A stretch of 64,000 nt of DNA from Caulobacter sp. (GCA_029866155.1 JARWZW010000069.1:1-64000); one strand, 5' to 3'; numbered from the stretch's first letter, positions 15,967 to 24,830 are shown. Program-made: numbers and translations. The notes: generated by a model from the sequence alone, not told the origin.

Positions 15967-16611
15967 TCAAGCCGATGCCCGGCCCGACTTCGGCAAGGTG
16001 CCCGTTACAGATATGTCCTGAGTCAGCACTGCTCGCATTCGCTTCAGGCCGCGCTGGGCACGGGCTTTGGTCGTCGGTGTGGGGACGCCATCCTGAAGCG
16101 AGACCTCACCATGGGTCCAGCCCTCCATCACCACGCGGCGGACGACGCTCATGTGTTCGCGTGAAAGAATACCGAGGGCAGATCCCAACGTCATACGATC
16201 CTCGATCGGGTCCACCGTCGCCAGCGAATCGGGTAGCTCATCGACATACTGTACATACCTGGCCAGGATACGCTCGCGTCGAAGACGGTCGATGGCCGTG
16301 TTGCGCAGAACGCGGATCAGCCACCCCATGACGTAGCCCCGTTTGGAGTCAAACTTGGCTGCATTGGTCCATATCCGAACATAGGCTTCCTGAACGATAT
16401 CCTCAGCAGCCTCCCGCTGCCGCAGGATCGCCAATGCGCGGACCATTAGGCAGCGCGAGGTCAGGTCATACAGCTGCTTGAAAGCCCTCGTATCGCCCGA
16501 TGCCGTAGCGGTAAGGAGGCGCAAAAGCCGCTCGTCCTCGCCGTCTCGACACTGATTCGGTCCGATTTCGGGCGCATCAAGCCCGTCGGTAGTCCGCGCG
16601 TGCTCTAACAT
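15967..16611 (-). CDS. ECF RNA polymerase sigma factor
   Basis: A 214-residue sigma-70 family protein of the extracytoplasmic-function type, only regions 2 and 4. Region 2 contains DTRAFKQLYDLTSRC, REAAEDIVQEAYVRIWTNA and GWLIRVLRNTAIDRLRR. Region 4 is recognisable (ILSREHMSVVRRVVMEG, ARAQRGLKRMRAVL), but the segment THGEVSLQDGVPTPTTKARA departs from the usual helix-turn-helix (AELLGxPxGTVKSR), so promoter recognition may be altered. The ATG at 16611 is preferred over a longer frame rich in Arg. It is divergent to a TonB-dependent receptor, a common target arrangement. The likely anti-sigma is the 90-residue protein at 14894. Confidence 0.85.
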   Translation of the reverse strand: MLEHARTTDGLDAPEIGPNQCRDGEDERLLRLLTATASGDTRAFKQLYDLTSRCLMVRALAILRQREAAEDIVQEAYVRIWTNAAKFDSKRGYVMGWLIRVLRNTAIDRLRRERILARYVQYVDELPDSLATVDPIEDRMTLGSALGILSREHMSVVRRVVMEGWTHGEVSLQDGVPTPTTKARAQRGLKRMRAVLTQDISVTGTLPKSGRASA

Positions 16612-16945
16612 CCCACACCTTCTCCGCCTACCGACGCGCCACCGGGGCAACCTCGGCCCTTTGCCAAGGATCGCGTGATGGGCACCACATTCATAAGGGT
16701 AGAACTAACATGAAGTAGGTTCATGTCAAATGCCGTCCGCTTAACCCACCGCAAATGCGAAAGCGCCTGCGTTCCGGTCGACGATGTGCTGTCTGCAGAT
16801 CGCGCTGGACGGAACGCGCATTTCGCGACCTATTGATTCTAGAGCTGAAAAGTTGAACCGATTTCAGAAATAAAATTCGCTCTGATGATGCAAAAATTGT
16901 CTGTCGTCCCCACGGATTGACAGAAGGTCTGGGGGGACGAATTAG
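16612..16945. other. Divergent intergenic region between ECF sigma and TonB receptor genes
   Basis: This 334-base gap holds the promoters of two divergent genes and is visibly more AT-rich than the surroundings. The receptor gene has the Shine-Dalgarno-like run GGGGGGA 9 bases before its ATG. CTGTC at about 16902 and GACAG near 16920 form a short inverted repeat around the CCCCACGG segment. A GGAAC near 16811 has no clear -10 partner at the right distance. Confidence 0.5.
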
Positions 16946-19210
16946 ATGAAAGTTCTTCGAGTTGACATTAAGGCGTCTGTTTTTATTTTAGCATCGGGTT
17001 TTGCACTGTCTCTACTGCTTTCTGGCACTGCAGGGGCTGTGGAATATTCTTCGGAAGTTTTTGATACGGTCGAACTGCAGGACGTCATCGTTACGGCAAG
17101 GCGGCGTCCCGAAAGGGCGATTGACGTGCCGGTCGCACTTTCAGTGGTCACCGGGTCGGAGCTTGATTCCAGGCGTCTGTATCAACTCGAAGATTTGAAC
17201 CAGATCTCCCCAAGTTTGAACGTCAGCTATTTCAATCCACGCGGAAGTTACGTTTCGATCCGCGGTGTTGGCCACAGCCCCGCCAGCGATGGCCTTGAGG
17301 CCAGCGTCGGGATCTTCGTGGATGGGGTTTACCTGGGTCGGCCCGGCATGGCGGTCTATGACCTGACGGACATAGAGGACATCGAGATTCTGCGTGGCCC
17401 TCAAGGGACGCTGTTCGGCAAGAATACCAGTGCCGGGGCTATTTCCATCACCACACGACGGCCGAGTTTTGTGCCCGAGGCCGACGTCGAGGTGTCCTTG
17501 GGCACGAGTGGCTATACTCAAATCCGGGCGTCAGGATCGGGAGCTATCCTGGGAGAAAAGGTCGCCGGGCGACTGTCTGTCTATAGCACCCGCTACGCAG
17601 GGCGTGTCCGAAACGACAGCACGGGAGTCCGATTCAACGACAGTGACCGTTCTGGTGCTCGGATACAGTTTCTCTTGAAGCCGTCGGCCGACTTTCAAAT
17701 TCGCATAATCGGCGAATACAACACTGAAGACGACAACTGCTGCTTACTTGTGGCCGGCTCGTTCGGCGCGCCATCATCAACATACTTGTCGCGTGTCGCT
17801 CTGGCTGGCGGCACGGCGGTTTTGGGGGGTGACAGATACGCCACCACGGCCAACGCTCCGACCCAAGTGGTCGTGCGGCAGGGCGGCGTAACGGCGAACA
17901 TGGTCTATTATTTTGGGGGCGTCGAGTTGACCTCGGTCACAGGTTATCGCTTCTGGAATTATCGTTCTGTGTTTGATGGCGATCTGTCCAGCGCTGATGC
18001 CTACGACTCCGCCGCAGTACCAACAGATGCACGGCAGTTCAGCCAAGAGTTTCGTTTGGCCAATCAGTCTGGCGGGCAAGTCGACTGGCTTGGTGGACTA
18101 TATTACTTTCGGCAAACCCTGAAATCCGACCTTATATTGGCGTTCGGAGGTCAAGCCGCCAATTTTCTCGGAAATACAGCGACGCCGCCGTCCTTTCTGA
18201 CGGCCTTCAATGGTGTGACGAGTTCAACCCGTTCAGCGCTGGATTCTGAAAGCGCAGCCGCCTTCGGCCACGCGACCTGGCGATTAAGCCGGCGTCTCGA
18301 CCTGACTTTCGGTATGCGGGCCACATATGAACGCCGCTCCGGGGTGGTCGATCGGACCATGAACGCCGCGCAGGCCGCCTATCATCAGGCCGTTTCGGTG
18401 GAGAATTTTGACCCGTCCGGCACGCTCTCCCTGTCCTTTGCCCCGGTTTCCGGGGTGCGCCTCTATGCAGGCTATGCGCGCGGGACGAAGGCGGGGGGCG
18501 TCAATCCAACGGTCAGCGCGGTGCCGGGCGATCTCATCGTTCGGCCGGAGCAAACGGACAGCTACGAGATCGGGATGAAATCACTTCTTCTCGAGGGCCG
18601 ACTCCAGACCAGCGCCTCACTATTCCTGGCAAAGATTGACAACTACCAGGCGAGCTACAATCGGCTCTTCGGCGCGATCCTGACCAACGTCGGCGCGGCG
18701 TCGACCCGCGGCGTCGAGTTGCAGGTCCGTTGGCAACCGACGAGACAACTCCAGATCTCAAGCAGCGCTTCCTACAATGATGCCCGCTACGACAGTTATC
18801 TGAACGCTCCATGTGCCCCTGAGAAGCCCGCGGCGATAAGTTGCGATCTGACTGGCAGGCCCTTGTCCAATGCTCCGCGTTGGATCGGAAGTCTCTCCGT
18901 CGACTATTCTCGAAATATATCATCGTTTGTGATGATGGGGGTCGGTGCGGACTACAGCTACCGCTCGAGTTACTATGGTAACTTGGATAACAGTATTTAT
19001 TCAATTCTAGGTGACGTAGGCATAGCAAACGTAAGAGCTAGTGTCGAGTTTACAAAACCCAATATCAACGCCCAGTTATGGGTCAAGAATATTGCAGACG
19101 TTCGATATTTGGAAAGCTATCCGATTGGGGGTTCGACAATCTATGGAGCCTACTTCGGGGCGATCGGGGCCGGGCGCACCATGGGGCTGACGGTGGCTCA
19201 AAGCTTTTGA
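16946..19210 (+). CDS. TonB-dependent outer-membrane receptor
   Basis: A 754-residue receptor. The signal peptide is ILASGFALSLLLSGTAGA, followed by a TonB-box-like VELQDVIVTARRRPE. The plug domain covers about residues 50-165 (GTLFGKNTSAGAISITTRR is its conserved end), and the beta-barrel runs to the terminal Phe (TVAQSF), as required for outer-membrane insertion. It is typical of the pesticin/FyuA-like receptors of Caulobacterales and sphingomonads, which import siderophores, vitamins or plant compounds; the substrate cannot be read. Codon usage is less GC-biased than in region 3. It is divergent to the ECF sigma gene and may be under its control. Confidence 0.93.
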   Translation: MKVLRVDIKASVFILASGFALSLLLSGTAGAVEYSSEVFDTVELQDVIVTARRRPERAIDVPVALSVVTGSELDSRRLYQLEDLNQISPSLNVSYFNPRGSYVSIRGVGHSPASDGLEASVGIFVDGVYLGRPGMAVYDLTDIEDIEILRGPQGTLFGKNTSAGAISITTRRPSFVPEADVEVSLGTSGYTQIRASGSGAILGEKVAGRLSVYSTRYAGRVRNDSTGVRFNDSDRSGARIQFLLKPSADFQIRIIGEYNTEDDNCCLLVAGSFGAPSSTYLSRVALAGGTAVLGGDRYATTANAPTQVVVRQGGVTANMVYYFGGVELTSVTGYRFWNYRSVFDGDLSSADAYDSAAVPTDARQFSQEFRLANQSGGQVDWLGGLYYFRQTLKSDLILAFGGQAANFLGNTATPPSFLTAFNGVTSSTRSALDSESAAAFGHATWRLSRRLDLTFGMRATYERRSGVVDRTMNAAQAAYHQAVSVENFDPSGTLSLSFAPVSGVRLYAGYARGTKAGGVNPTVSAVPGDLIVRPEQTDSYEIGMKSLLLEGRLQTSASLFLAKIDNYQASYNRLFGAILTNVGAASTRGVELQVRWQPTRQLQISSSASYNDARYDSYLNAPCAPEKPAAISCDLTGRPLSNAPRWIGSLSVDYSRNISSFVMMGVGADYSYRSSYYGNLDNSIYSILGDVGIANVRASVEFTKPNINAQLWVKNIADVRYLESYPIGGSTIYGAYFGAIGAGRTMGLTVAQSF

Positions 19211-19270
19211 GAAATCCGGAGCGTTAGCCGGGAGAAAACGGGGACAAAAAAGTGGGGGAGAGCACCACTT

Positions 19271-19483
19271 AACGCGAACAATGGGGTGGCGGAGGTGCTC
19301 CGCCGGATGGGGATATCGGAGCAGACGTTCTACCACTGAAAGCAGAAATATGGCGGCCTGGGCGTTGGCGAGCTGCGGCGGCTTAAACCGCTCGAGGAGG
19401 AGAACCGTAAGCTCAAGCAGCTGGTGGCGGATCTCAGCCTGGACAAGCACCTCCTTCAGGAGGTGCTGTCAAAAAAAGTCTGA
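19271..19483 (+). pseudogene. IS3-family (IS407-like) OrfA remnant with a nonsense codon
   Basis: One plus-strand frame reads NNGVAEVLRRMGISEQTFYH, a TGA, then KQKYGGLGVGELRRLKPLEE and LKQLVADLSLDKHLLQEVLS before a stop at 19481-19483. Intact OrfA proteins have Trp where the TGA stands (TFYHWKQKYGG), so a single TGG to TGA change is likely. The first 20 or so residues are missing. A short OrfB-like continuation may follow to about 19560, after which similarity is lost. No terminal inverted repeats are evident. Confidence 0.8.
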
Positions 19484-19637
19484 GGCCCGACGGAGGGCGC
19501 GGCAATCGAACTGGTCGTGCCGTTTCACGGAATGGGCTCGGGCGCTATGAACGGCATGTGTCAGGTGAAGGGTGCGAAAGGTCTAGTTTCTGACCTGTGC
19601 ACAGTGTCTGCATGTGGCGCTGAGCGGTCGCAATGGC

Positions 19638-20153
19638 TCAGCGCTCATCGAACTCAAATCGTTCGACAAGCGCCCAAGGCCCCCCGAGATAGCGCCAGAG
19701 CAGAAGGCCTTCGGCGAAGATGTGGAATGGCTCGAACTCCATTTGCAGGTGCTCGAGCAGCAGGCGGGCCTCACCCGGATCCGTCTTGTTCTGGATGGTG
19801 ATGTGGGGCCGGAACGGGGCCTGATCCTGACGCGTAAGCCAAGGTGAGAAAGCTTCCGCCAGCTCTGCTCGCATTCGTTCGAGGTCAGGAGAGGCGAGCC
19901 GGTAGGCAACACCGTGACCCAGGGACCAAGGGCCTCTCACGTCCAGCTGGAGAGGGCGGCGGCGTTTGCATGCCGCCTTCAGCGTCTGCGCCACGGCGCG
20001 CTCATGTTCAGCCGGGAGAGCGTGAAAGAGGGTGAGATGGGCGGGGACCTTATTGCGGTGGCGAGGGAAGTGCGACTGACGCAAGTCCTCAAACCAGGCG
20101 AACGCGCCGTCATCCATGGCGGCCGTGACGATCAGAGGCAGGTGGTCGGACAT
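19638..20153 (-). CDS. 2'-5' RNA ligase family protein
   Basis: A 171-residue protein of the 2H phosphoesterase superfamily. The two His motifs are present and correctly spaced: HLTLFH (about residues 39-44) and HITIQN (about 116-121). Members cleave or form 2',5'-phosphodiester or cyclic phosphate bonds in RNA. ThpR-type proteins have the same length. The start ATG at 20153 lies 3 bases after the stop of the upstream histone-deacetylase-like gene, so they are cotranscribed. The physiological substrate is unknown. Confidence 0.85.
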   Translation of the reverse strand: MSDHLPLIVTAAMDDGAFAWFEDLRQSHFPRHRNKVPAHLTLFHALPAEHERAVAQTLKAACKRRRPLQLDVRGPWSLGHGVAYRLASPDLERMRAELAEAFSPWLTRQDQAPFRPHITIQNKTDPGEARLLLEHLQMEFEPFHIFAEGLLLWRYLGGPWALVERFEFDER

Positions 20154-20156
20154 CGT

Positions 20157-21098
20157 TCAGGCGGCCGGCCGGGCCAAACCACTTCGCCATGCTTCAGCCG
20201 CCGCGCGGTGAAGGGTGGCATGGCGACGCGCCAGCCGGTCGATGTCGCTGTCGTAGCCACCGCCGATAACGCCAACGACCGGCGCTACAGGCAAGCAGAT
20301 CTCCAAAACATAGGCGTCACGCGCGAATAGGCCTTCGTCGGTCAGGGCCAGCCTGCCGAGTCGGTCGCTCTTATGCGGGTCGACGCCGGCGATGTAGAAG
20401 ATGAAATCCGGCTCGACGCGTTCGATTAGGGCGGGAAGTGTCGCTCGTAACTCGGCTAGGTAAGCTTCGTCGCCCGTCCCATCCGGCATATCGATGTCCA
20501 GATCGCTTGGGCCTCGTCGCACGGGATAGTTTTTCTCGCCGTGCATGGAGAAGGTAAAGACTCGCGGCTCGTGCTCGAAGATCAAGGCGGTGCCGTCGCC
20601 CTGGTGTACGTCCAGATCGACGACAAGAGCCTTCCGGGTTTCGCCTGCGTCAATCATCGCGCGGCCGACCACACCGATGTCGTTGAAGACGCAATAGCCT
20701 GCGCCGCCCTTTGGTCCCGCATGGTGACTGCCGCCGGCGGTGTTGCACGCCAAGCCGTAGCGAAGCGCCAAACGTGCGGCCATCAGGGTGCCGCCGACCG
20801 CCGCCTGCGCGCGATCCGAGACACTTCGGGTCACCGGCATACCGATGACCCGCTCGACATTGGGCGGCACAGCGGCATCCAATACCTGACGCACGTAGCC
20901 GGGGTCGTGCACGGCTGAGAGCAACTCGAAGCTTGCGGGTTCGGGGATGTGCAGCCCCTCAGGCCCGATCAGGCCCTCTTCCTCCAGCACCTGAGCCAGT
21001 CGAGCGTATTTTTCCATGGGGAAGCGATGCCCAGGCGGAACCGTGGCGTTGTAGGCTGGGTGGTAGACGACCGGGGGAAGAAGGCGCGACGGTGACAT
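20157..21098 (-). CDS. Histone deacetylase family (acetylpolyamine amidohydrolase-like) protein
   Basis: A 313-residue zinc deacetylase. The catalytic His pair is in GGSHHAGPKGGAGYCVFND, the zinc ligands in VVDLDVHQGDGT and in the late Asp of AGVDPHKSDRLG, and the C-terminal GGGYDSDIDRLA replaces the usual GGY loop. Bacterial members deacetylate small molecules or proteins. It is followed 3 bases later by the 2'-5' RNA ligase-like gene. Length and motifs are normal, so the enzyme is likely active. Confidence 0.9.
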   Translation of the reverse strand: MSPSRLLPPVVYHPAYNATVPPGHRFPMEKYARLAQVLEEEGLIGPEGLHIPEPASFELLSAVHDPGYVRQVLDAAVPPNVERVIGMPVTRSVSDRAQAAVGGTLMAARLALRYGLACNTAGGSHHAGPKGGAGYCVFNDIGVVGRAMIDAGETRKALVVDLDVHQGDGTALIFEHEPRVFTFSMHGEKNYPVRRGPSDLDIDMPDGTGDEAYLAELRATLPALIERVEPDFIFYIAGVDPHKSDRLGRLALTDEGLFARDAYVLEICLPVAPVVGVIGGGYDSDIDRLARRHATLHRAAAEAWRSGLARPAA

Positions 21099-21250
21099 GT
21101 TGGCTAGGTGATAACATCCTAGCGGCTGTGAGGCTTCATCTGCGCCAGCAGCTAGTGTTGGAGGCCTGCTTTTCGACTTTGTCCCATTGTCCGCAGTTGG
21201 CGCAGAGCCGCCATGTCCGACCGGGTGGGACGCCCGTCCTTCTGCCGGAC

Positions 21251-22765
21251 CTACCCTGCGTTCCCGTGAGTTGTCCCTCCCAGATTGTTTGCGCGTTCGA
21301 GGAGGCCGCGGACAAAGGCTGAGGCCTGGTCCACATCGATATCATGGACATGTGGGGTGTGGATGCCGCGTCCACCGGCGGTGTCGATCCGCACCGTGGC
21401 GATCCCAAGCAGTCGCTGGATCGGTCCGCGCCACACCGTGACGGCTTGGATATTGCCGTAGGGGATGGTCCAGTCCCGCTGTTTGAGGACCCCGCGCGAT
21501 ACCTGCACGCTGGTCTCGGCGAGCGCGTACCGGTGATAGCGGGGCCGCAGCAGCGCGACCGCTAGCGGAGCGGGAATCGTTGACAGAAGCAGGGCGGCAA
21601 GCGGGAAGGCGGTCGTAGCGCCCAGGATGATCACGGTCGGCAACAAGACAAAAGCGACGAGGGCACGCACGCCGTGCAAGGCCGAGACCGACCGCAGCAG
21701 AGAACGCTCGAAGGGCGGAAGTCCGGCCAAGGCGATGATGGGAGCCAGTTCCGCAGACCGCGCAAAAGGAGCGAGTTCCTGCCGACCGGAGAGGTGATCG
21801 CTGCCGCCAAGCGTCTGGACCTTGAGCGCCGACCAACCCAACCGACCGCTCACAGCACCGCGCTCGATCAGGCTAAGCTGGATCTGGCGCTTGGCCACCA
21901 CCACCTCGGTGCGTGTCAACAGGCCCCGGCTGTTGCGAAACCGGCCCTCAGCATAGGCGAGTTTGAAGCGGAAGTTCCGCAACGTCGTCCGGATGACCCC
22001 GGCCATCACTCCGACTGCGAAAGCCAGGCCAGCCGCAGCCAGGACGACCGGTCCATTAATGTTCGATCTCAGTGTCTGCTCGGAAACGCCGAGCAGGTCC
22101 AGCCACTGGTCCCAGCCATAGCCGAGCGCCTGATTCAGATACTGGCCGACGCCGAATATGGCTGCGACCCAGACGAGCGAGAAGCTGAACAGTCCGGAGT
22201 AGAGCAGGCGGGGCAGCCCTAATCTGAACAGGATGGCTTCGGCCTCGCCCTCGGCTTTCTGGCCGGCGGCCTCTGCGGGGGCGCCTTTCGTTCGAAGCCC
22301 CCGGAGCACTTCTCGAAGTCGATACGCTTCCGAGAGGCTGACGCTGTCGAGCTTACCCTCGTCGGCCTCCCCGCCACCGGTCTCGATGCGGACCTGTGCA
22401 AGACCCAGCAGTCGAGACAAAGGCCCCTGTTTGATCGAGACATCCTGGATCCGTTCGGCCGGGATCGACCGGCGGGTCCTGTTGATTAGGCCACGCGCGA
22501 TGACGAGCTGCCCTGGCAGGATCTGGTAGGTGAAGGTCCGCCAGCGAAGCCAGCTGGAGACCAGAATGAGGCCTCCCAGCAGCGACATCCCGGTGACCAG
22601 CAGCCCGGTAACCGCGCTTTCGCCGCGCGAGGCGACGAGGATCGCCGGCAAGGCGAGGAGGAAGGAGGGCGAGTTCTGCAGGACCTTGATGAGGATGGTG
22701 CGCGGGTCTAGGCGGCGCGGCGGCAGTGTCTCGGCCACGCTCGAAGGGTCGGGTTCGCTCACCAT
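21251..22765 (-). CDS. bPH2 (DUF304) membrane protein, YdbT-like
   Basis: A 504-residue membrane protein with three bacterial PH-like bPH2 domains, each following a pair of membrane segments. Domain marks are IPAERIQDVSIKQGPLSRLL (residues about 107-126), VVVAKRQIQLSLIERGAV and IPYGNIQAVTVWRGPIQRLL near the C-terminus. The ATG at 22765 overlaps the end of the upstream YdbS-like gene, and a longer frame to 23116 only shadows that gene. YdbS/YdbT pairs occur together in many bacteria; in Bacillus they protect against certain bacteriocins. The role in Gram-negatives is not known. Confidence 0.85.
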   Translation of the reverse strand: MVSEPDPSSVAETLPPRRLDPRTILIKVLQNSPSFLLALPAILVASRGESAVTGLLVTGMSLLGGLILVSSWLRWRTFTYQILPGQLVIARGLINRTRRSIPAERIQDVSIKQGPLSRLLGLAQVRIETGGGEADEGKLDSVSLSEAYRLREVLRGLRTKGAPAEAAGQKAEGEAEAILFRLGLPRLLYSGLFSFSLVWVAAIFGVGQYLNQALGYGWDQWLDLLGVSEQTLRSNINGPVVLAAAGLAFAVGVMAGVIRTTLRNFRFKLAYAEGRFRNSRGLLTRTEVVVAKRQIQLSLIERGAVSGRLGWSALKVQTLGGSDHLSGRQELAPFARSAELAPIIALAGLPPFERSLLRSVSALHGVRALVAFVLLPTVIILGATTAFPLAALLLSTIPAPLAVALLRPRYHRYALAETSVQVSRGVLKQRDWTIPYGNIQAVTVWRGPIQRLLGIATVRIDTAGGRGIHTPHVHDIDVDQASAFVRGLLERANNLGGTTHGNAG

Positions 22766-23241
22766 GGCGCGTCGCTGATCCGGCCGCGGATCGCATCGCG
22801 GATTTCCTCGGCACGCTGACGGCTTATGCCGGGGAGCACCACAAGGCTGTTTTCTGTGCCGGCGGTGTGCAGGCTGAGGGTTGCTACACCCGCACTGCGC
22901 TCGATAGGACCTTGGCTCACATCGATGTGCTGGACGCGAGAGAGCGGCACGATCGTGTGTTTGCGCGTCAGCCAGCCTGACGCGACGTGTAGTTCTCTGT
23001 CGGTAAAGGCATAACCCCACCGACGCCAGCGCCCCGGAACGAGGAAGACGATGGACAGGAAGGCCAGTGCAATGACGGGTCCAGCGACGACCCCCGGGGG
23101 GAGGCCGAGACGCCATTGCAGATAGCCGTCAGCCACCGCCGCCATCGCTGCGAAGATCAGCCATCCAAGGGCTGACCGAACGCGTAGGACCGTGAGATAG
23201 CCGCGCTCCAGCGATTGCAGTTTTACGAGTTCGACCGTCAT
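22759..23241 (-). CDS. bPH2 (DUF304) membrane protein, YdbS-like
   Basis: A 160-residue protein with two membrane segments (ALGWLIFAAMAAVADGYL and GPVIALAFLSIVFLVPG) and one bPH2 domain (YAFTDRELHVASGWLTRKHT, then IVPLSRVQHIDVSQGPIERS). It is the usual small partner of the YdbT-like protein encoded downstream, whose ATG overlaps this gene's last codons. Alternative in-frame starts exist up to 23277; the ATG at 23241 gives the usual family length. Confidence 0.85.
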   Translation of the reverse strand: MTVELVKLQSLERGYLTVLRVRSALGWLIFAAMAAVADGYLQWRLGLPPGVVAGPVIALAFLSIVFLVPGRWRRWGYAFTDRELHVASGWLTRKHTIVPLSRVQHIDVSQGPIERSAGVATLSLHTAGTENSLVVLPGISRQRAEEIRDAIRGRISDAPW

Positions 23242-23480
23242 TGCTGCATTATGCGCCATCGGGCGCCAATGGCTCAAGCGCCGTCCGATCTGGCGGAATG
23301 GCTGTCGACCCGCGCGCAGCCTCCTCGGAAATCGCCAGCAGCTTGCGCGCCAAGAGGGTTAAGACTAGCACGCTGATCCTCGCGTGCGACCCTATAGCTC
23401 GCTGCAGAATATCAAAGGTGCACTGACAGAGGCAGTTCGCTATCAGGGCGCGGTTCACCGGTAGGCAATTGACCAACGAC

Positions 23481-23876
23481 ATGACGCGCTACAGCACGAT
23501 CGAGCTTCGAGACCTCGTACTTGCGGTCCAAATCGGAACGTATGGTCCTGGCGACGTGGTCCCTGAGCGTCATCAGCTCGACGTCACGCTCATGGTCGCG
23601 AAGCACCTCATTCTCATCGAGGAAGACGAAATGACGCGCGTTTTCGACTATGATCCGCTGATTATGCGCATCGACCAGATCGCGCGCGCAACCCATTACG
23701 CGACGCAAGAGCGCGTGGTCACGCTGATTGCAAGTGCCTGCGCCGCGTATGCAGAAATCGAATCGCTCCAAATCTACCTGCGCAAGCAGCCTGTGCTTGC
23801 CGGCGCCGGCACACTCGGTGTTCGGCTGGTACTGAATGGCGACGACCTTGCGGAGCTCAGGAAGGCCGGAGCCTAG
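23481..23876 (+). CDS. Dihydroneopterin aldolase (FolB) family protein
   Basis: A 131-residue protein. STIELRDLVLAVQIGTYGPG and VVPERHQLDVTL match the N-terminal half of FolB, and ESLQIYLRKQPVLAGAGTLG holds the LRKP-like segment with the conserved Lys. FolB makes 6-hydroxymethyl-dihydropterin for folate synthesis. No other folate gene is near, so this may be a second copy or a relative with another substrate. An in-frame TTG at 23469 is an alternative start. It converges with the pyridoxamine-phosphate-oxidase-like gene. Confidence 0.8.
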   Translation: MTRYSTIELRDLVLAVQIGTYGPGDVVPERHQLDVTLMVAKHLILIEEDEMTRVFDYDPLIMRIDQIARATHYATQERVVTLIASACAAYAEIESLQIYLRKQPVLAGAGTLGVRLVLNGDDLAELRKAGA

Positions 23877-23898
23877 CCCTTACACGGAACACGATGTC

Positions 23899-24468
23899 CT
23901 AAGGGGCCAGCCACTGCCCTTGCCAATCGCTCTCACGGTCAAACCGGGCGCGCCTATGGTGGGCACCGAGGTGTAGTGCGTCGATCGCTGACACGCGGAG
24001 GTTCAGGACGGCAAAGGCCGTCTCATCAGCGGACTTTGCATAGTCTAGGCCACCATAAATGGGCAGGCCTGGTGGTGGCATTACGCCGTAGCTTGAGCGC
24101 GTCATGTCAGTCAGCCTCGACCAGGTCTCAGAAACTTCCGTACCGGCCCTGATCGTCATCTCAGCCTCGATCCTAGTCTGGAGGTGGGCCGACGCGTCCC
24201 AAACATGCAGGGCTGCAAACGGTGTCGCACGCAACTCTTCAACCTTGGCTGACCGCAGGTCGGTGTGAATCTCAAGCGTTCGCGCTTTTGGATCGACACC
24301 GCGAAGAACGACTGTTCGAGCACGCGGTCTGCCATCTTTGGTGACTGTCGCCAAAGTCGGATGGCGAGACGGTGCATGACGGTCGCCAACACCGCGCACA
24401 AGGCGCGCCCAAACCTGCTCATAAAGCGCAGTGAGGTCAGAAGCCCAAGCTTGCACCTCTCGCGTCAT
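23899..24468 (-). CDS. Pyridoxamine 5'-phosphate oxidase family flavoprotein
   Basis: A 189-residue split-barrel FMN protein. SRHPTLATVTKDGRPRARTV, DPKARTLEIHTDLRSAKVEE and AALHVWDASAHLQTRIEAEM match the N-terminal FMN-binding part. The C-terminal dimerisation signature of true PdxH (RxxxxFWQG-type ending) is not obvious; the end reads RRARFDRESDWQGQWLAP, a related form, so the enzyme is more likely a PdxH-like protein than PdxH itself. The ATG at 24468 overlaps the upstream TIGR03643 gene by 4 bases. Confidence 0.82.
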   Translation of the reverse strand: MTREVQAWASDLTALYEQVWARLVRGVGDRHAPSRHPTLATVTKDGRPRARTVVLRGVDPKARTLEIHTDLRSAKVEELRATPFAALHVWDASAHLQTRIEAEMTIRAGTEVSETWSRLTDMTRSSYGVMPPPGLPIYGGLDYAKSADETAFAVLNLRVSAIDALHLGAHHRRARFDRESDWQGQWLAP

Positions 24469-24671
24469 TTGTAGACCGCCCTTCGGTCGCTGAACTGTCT
24501 GACTCGCTTGCGCCAAGCGCGGTAGCTGCCTGCCTTGAGGCGTGTTCGCATCAGCGTTCGAACCTGTTCGTGCCCCAAGCCATAAAGATCGCGTATCGCG
24601 TCAAAGCTGACTTGATCGCTGAGCGCCATCTCGATGATCTCGCTTTCTTCTGATGGATCGAGGGCGGGCAT
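24465..24671 (-). CDS. TIGR03643 family small protein
   Basis: A 68-residue protein: DPSEESEIIEMALSDQVSFD, AIRDLYGLGHEQVRTLMRTR and AGSYRAWRKRVRQ match the TIGR03643 family (winged-helix-like, about 70-90 residues). In many proteobacteria such genes sit beside cryptochrome/photolyase-related genes. Here the partner is the flavoprotein encoded downstream, with a 4-base overlap; a degraded photolyase-related gene and an intact photolyase lie 8-13 kb away. The molecular role is unknown. Confidence 0.8.
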   Translation of the reverse strand: MPALDPSEESEIIEMALSDQVSFDAIRDLYGLGHEQVRTLMRTRLKAGSYRAWRKRVRQFSDRRAVYK

Positions 24672-24830
24672 GGCTGTTTCGCTACGAGACTAACGACCGC
24701 GCTATGGCCGCGAAGCGGTTCTACTACAGCCGAAGGACGCTGGAGCGGACCTTGTCCCGGAAGAGGTGTCGCATCGGACCGCCTTCCCAGCAGATCTACG
24801 CCGACACATCTGATGTTGGAGATCTGACCG

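Noticed and set aside
21136..21250. Minus-strand frame with RLCANCGQWDK, resembling half a zinc ribbon
   Set aside because: Only one Cys pair, no convincing start codon or ribosome site, and it sits in the short gap after the YdbT-like gene.
23374..23403. TGATCC upstream of the FolB-like gene as an ECF-type promoter
   Set aside because: The bases 18 positions downstream (CTCGCT) do not resemble a -10 element.
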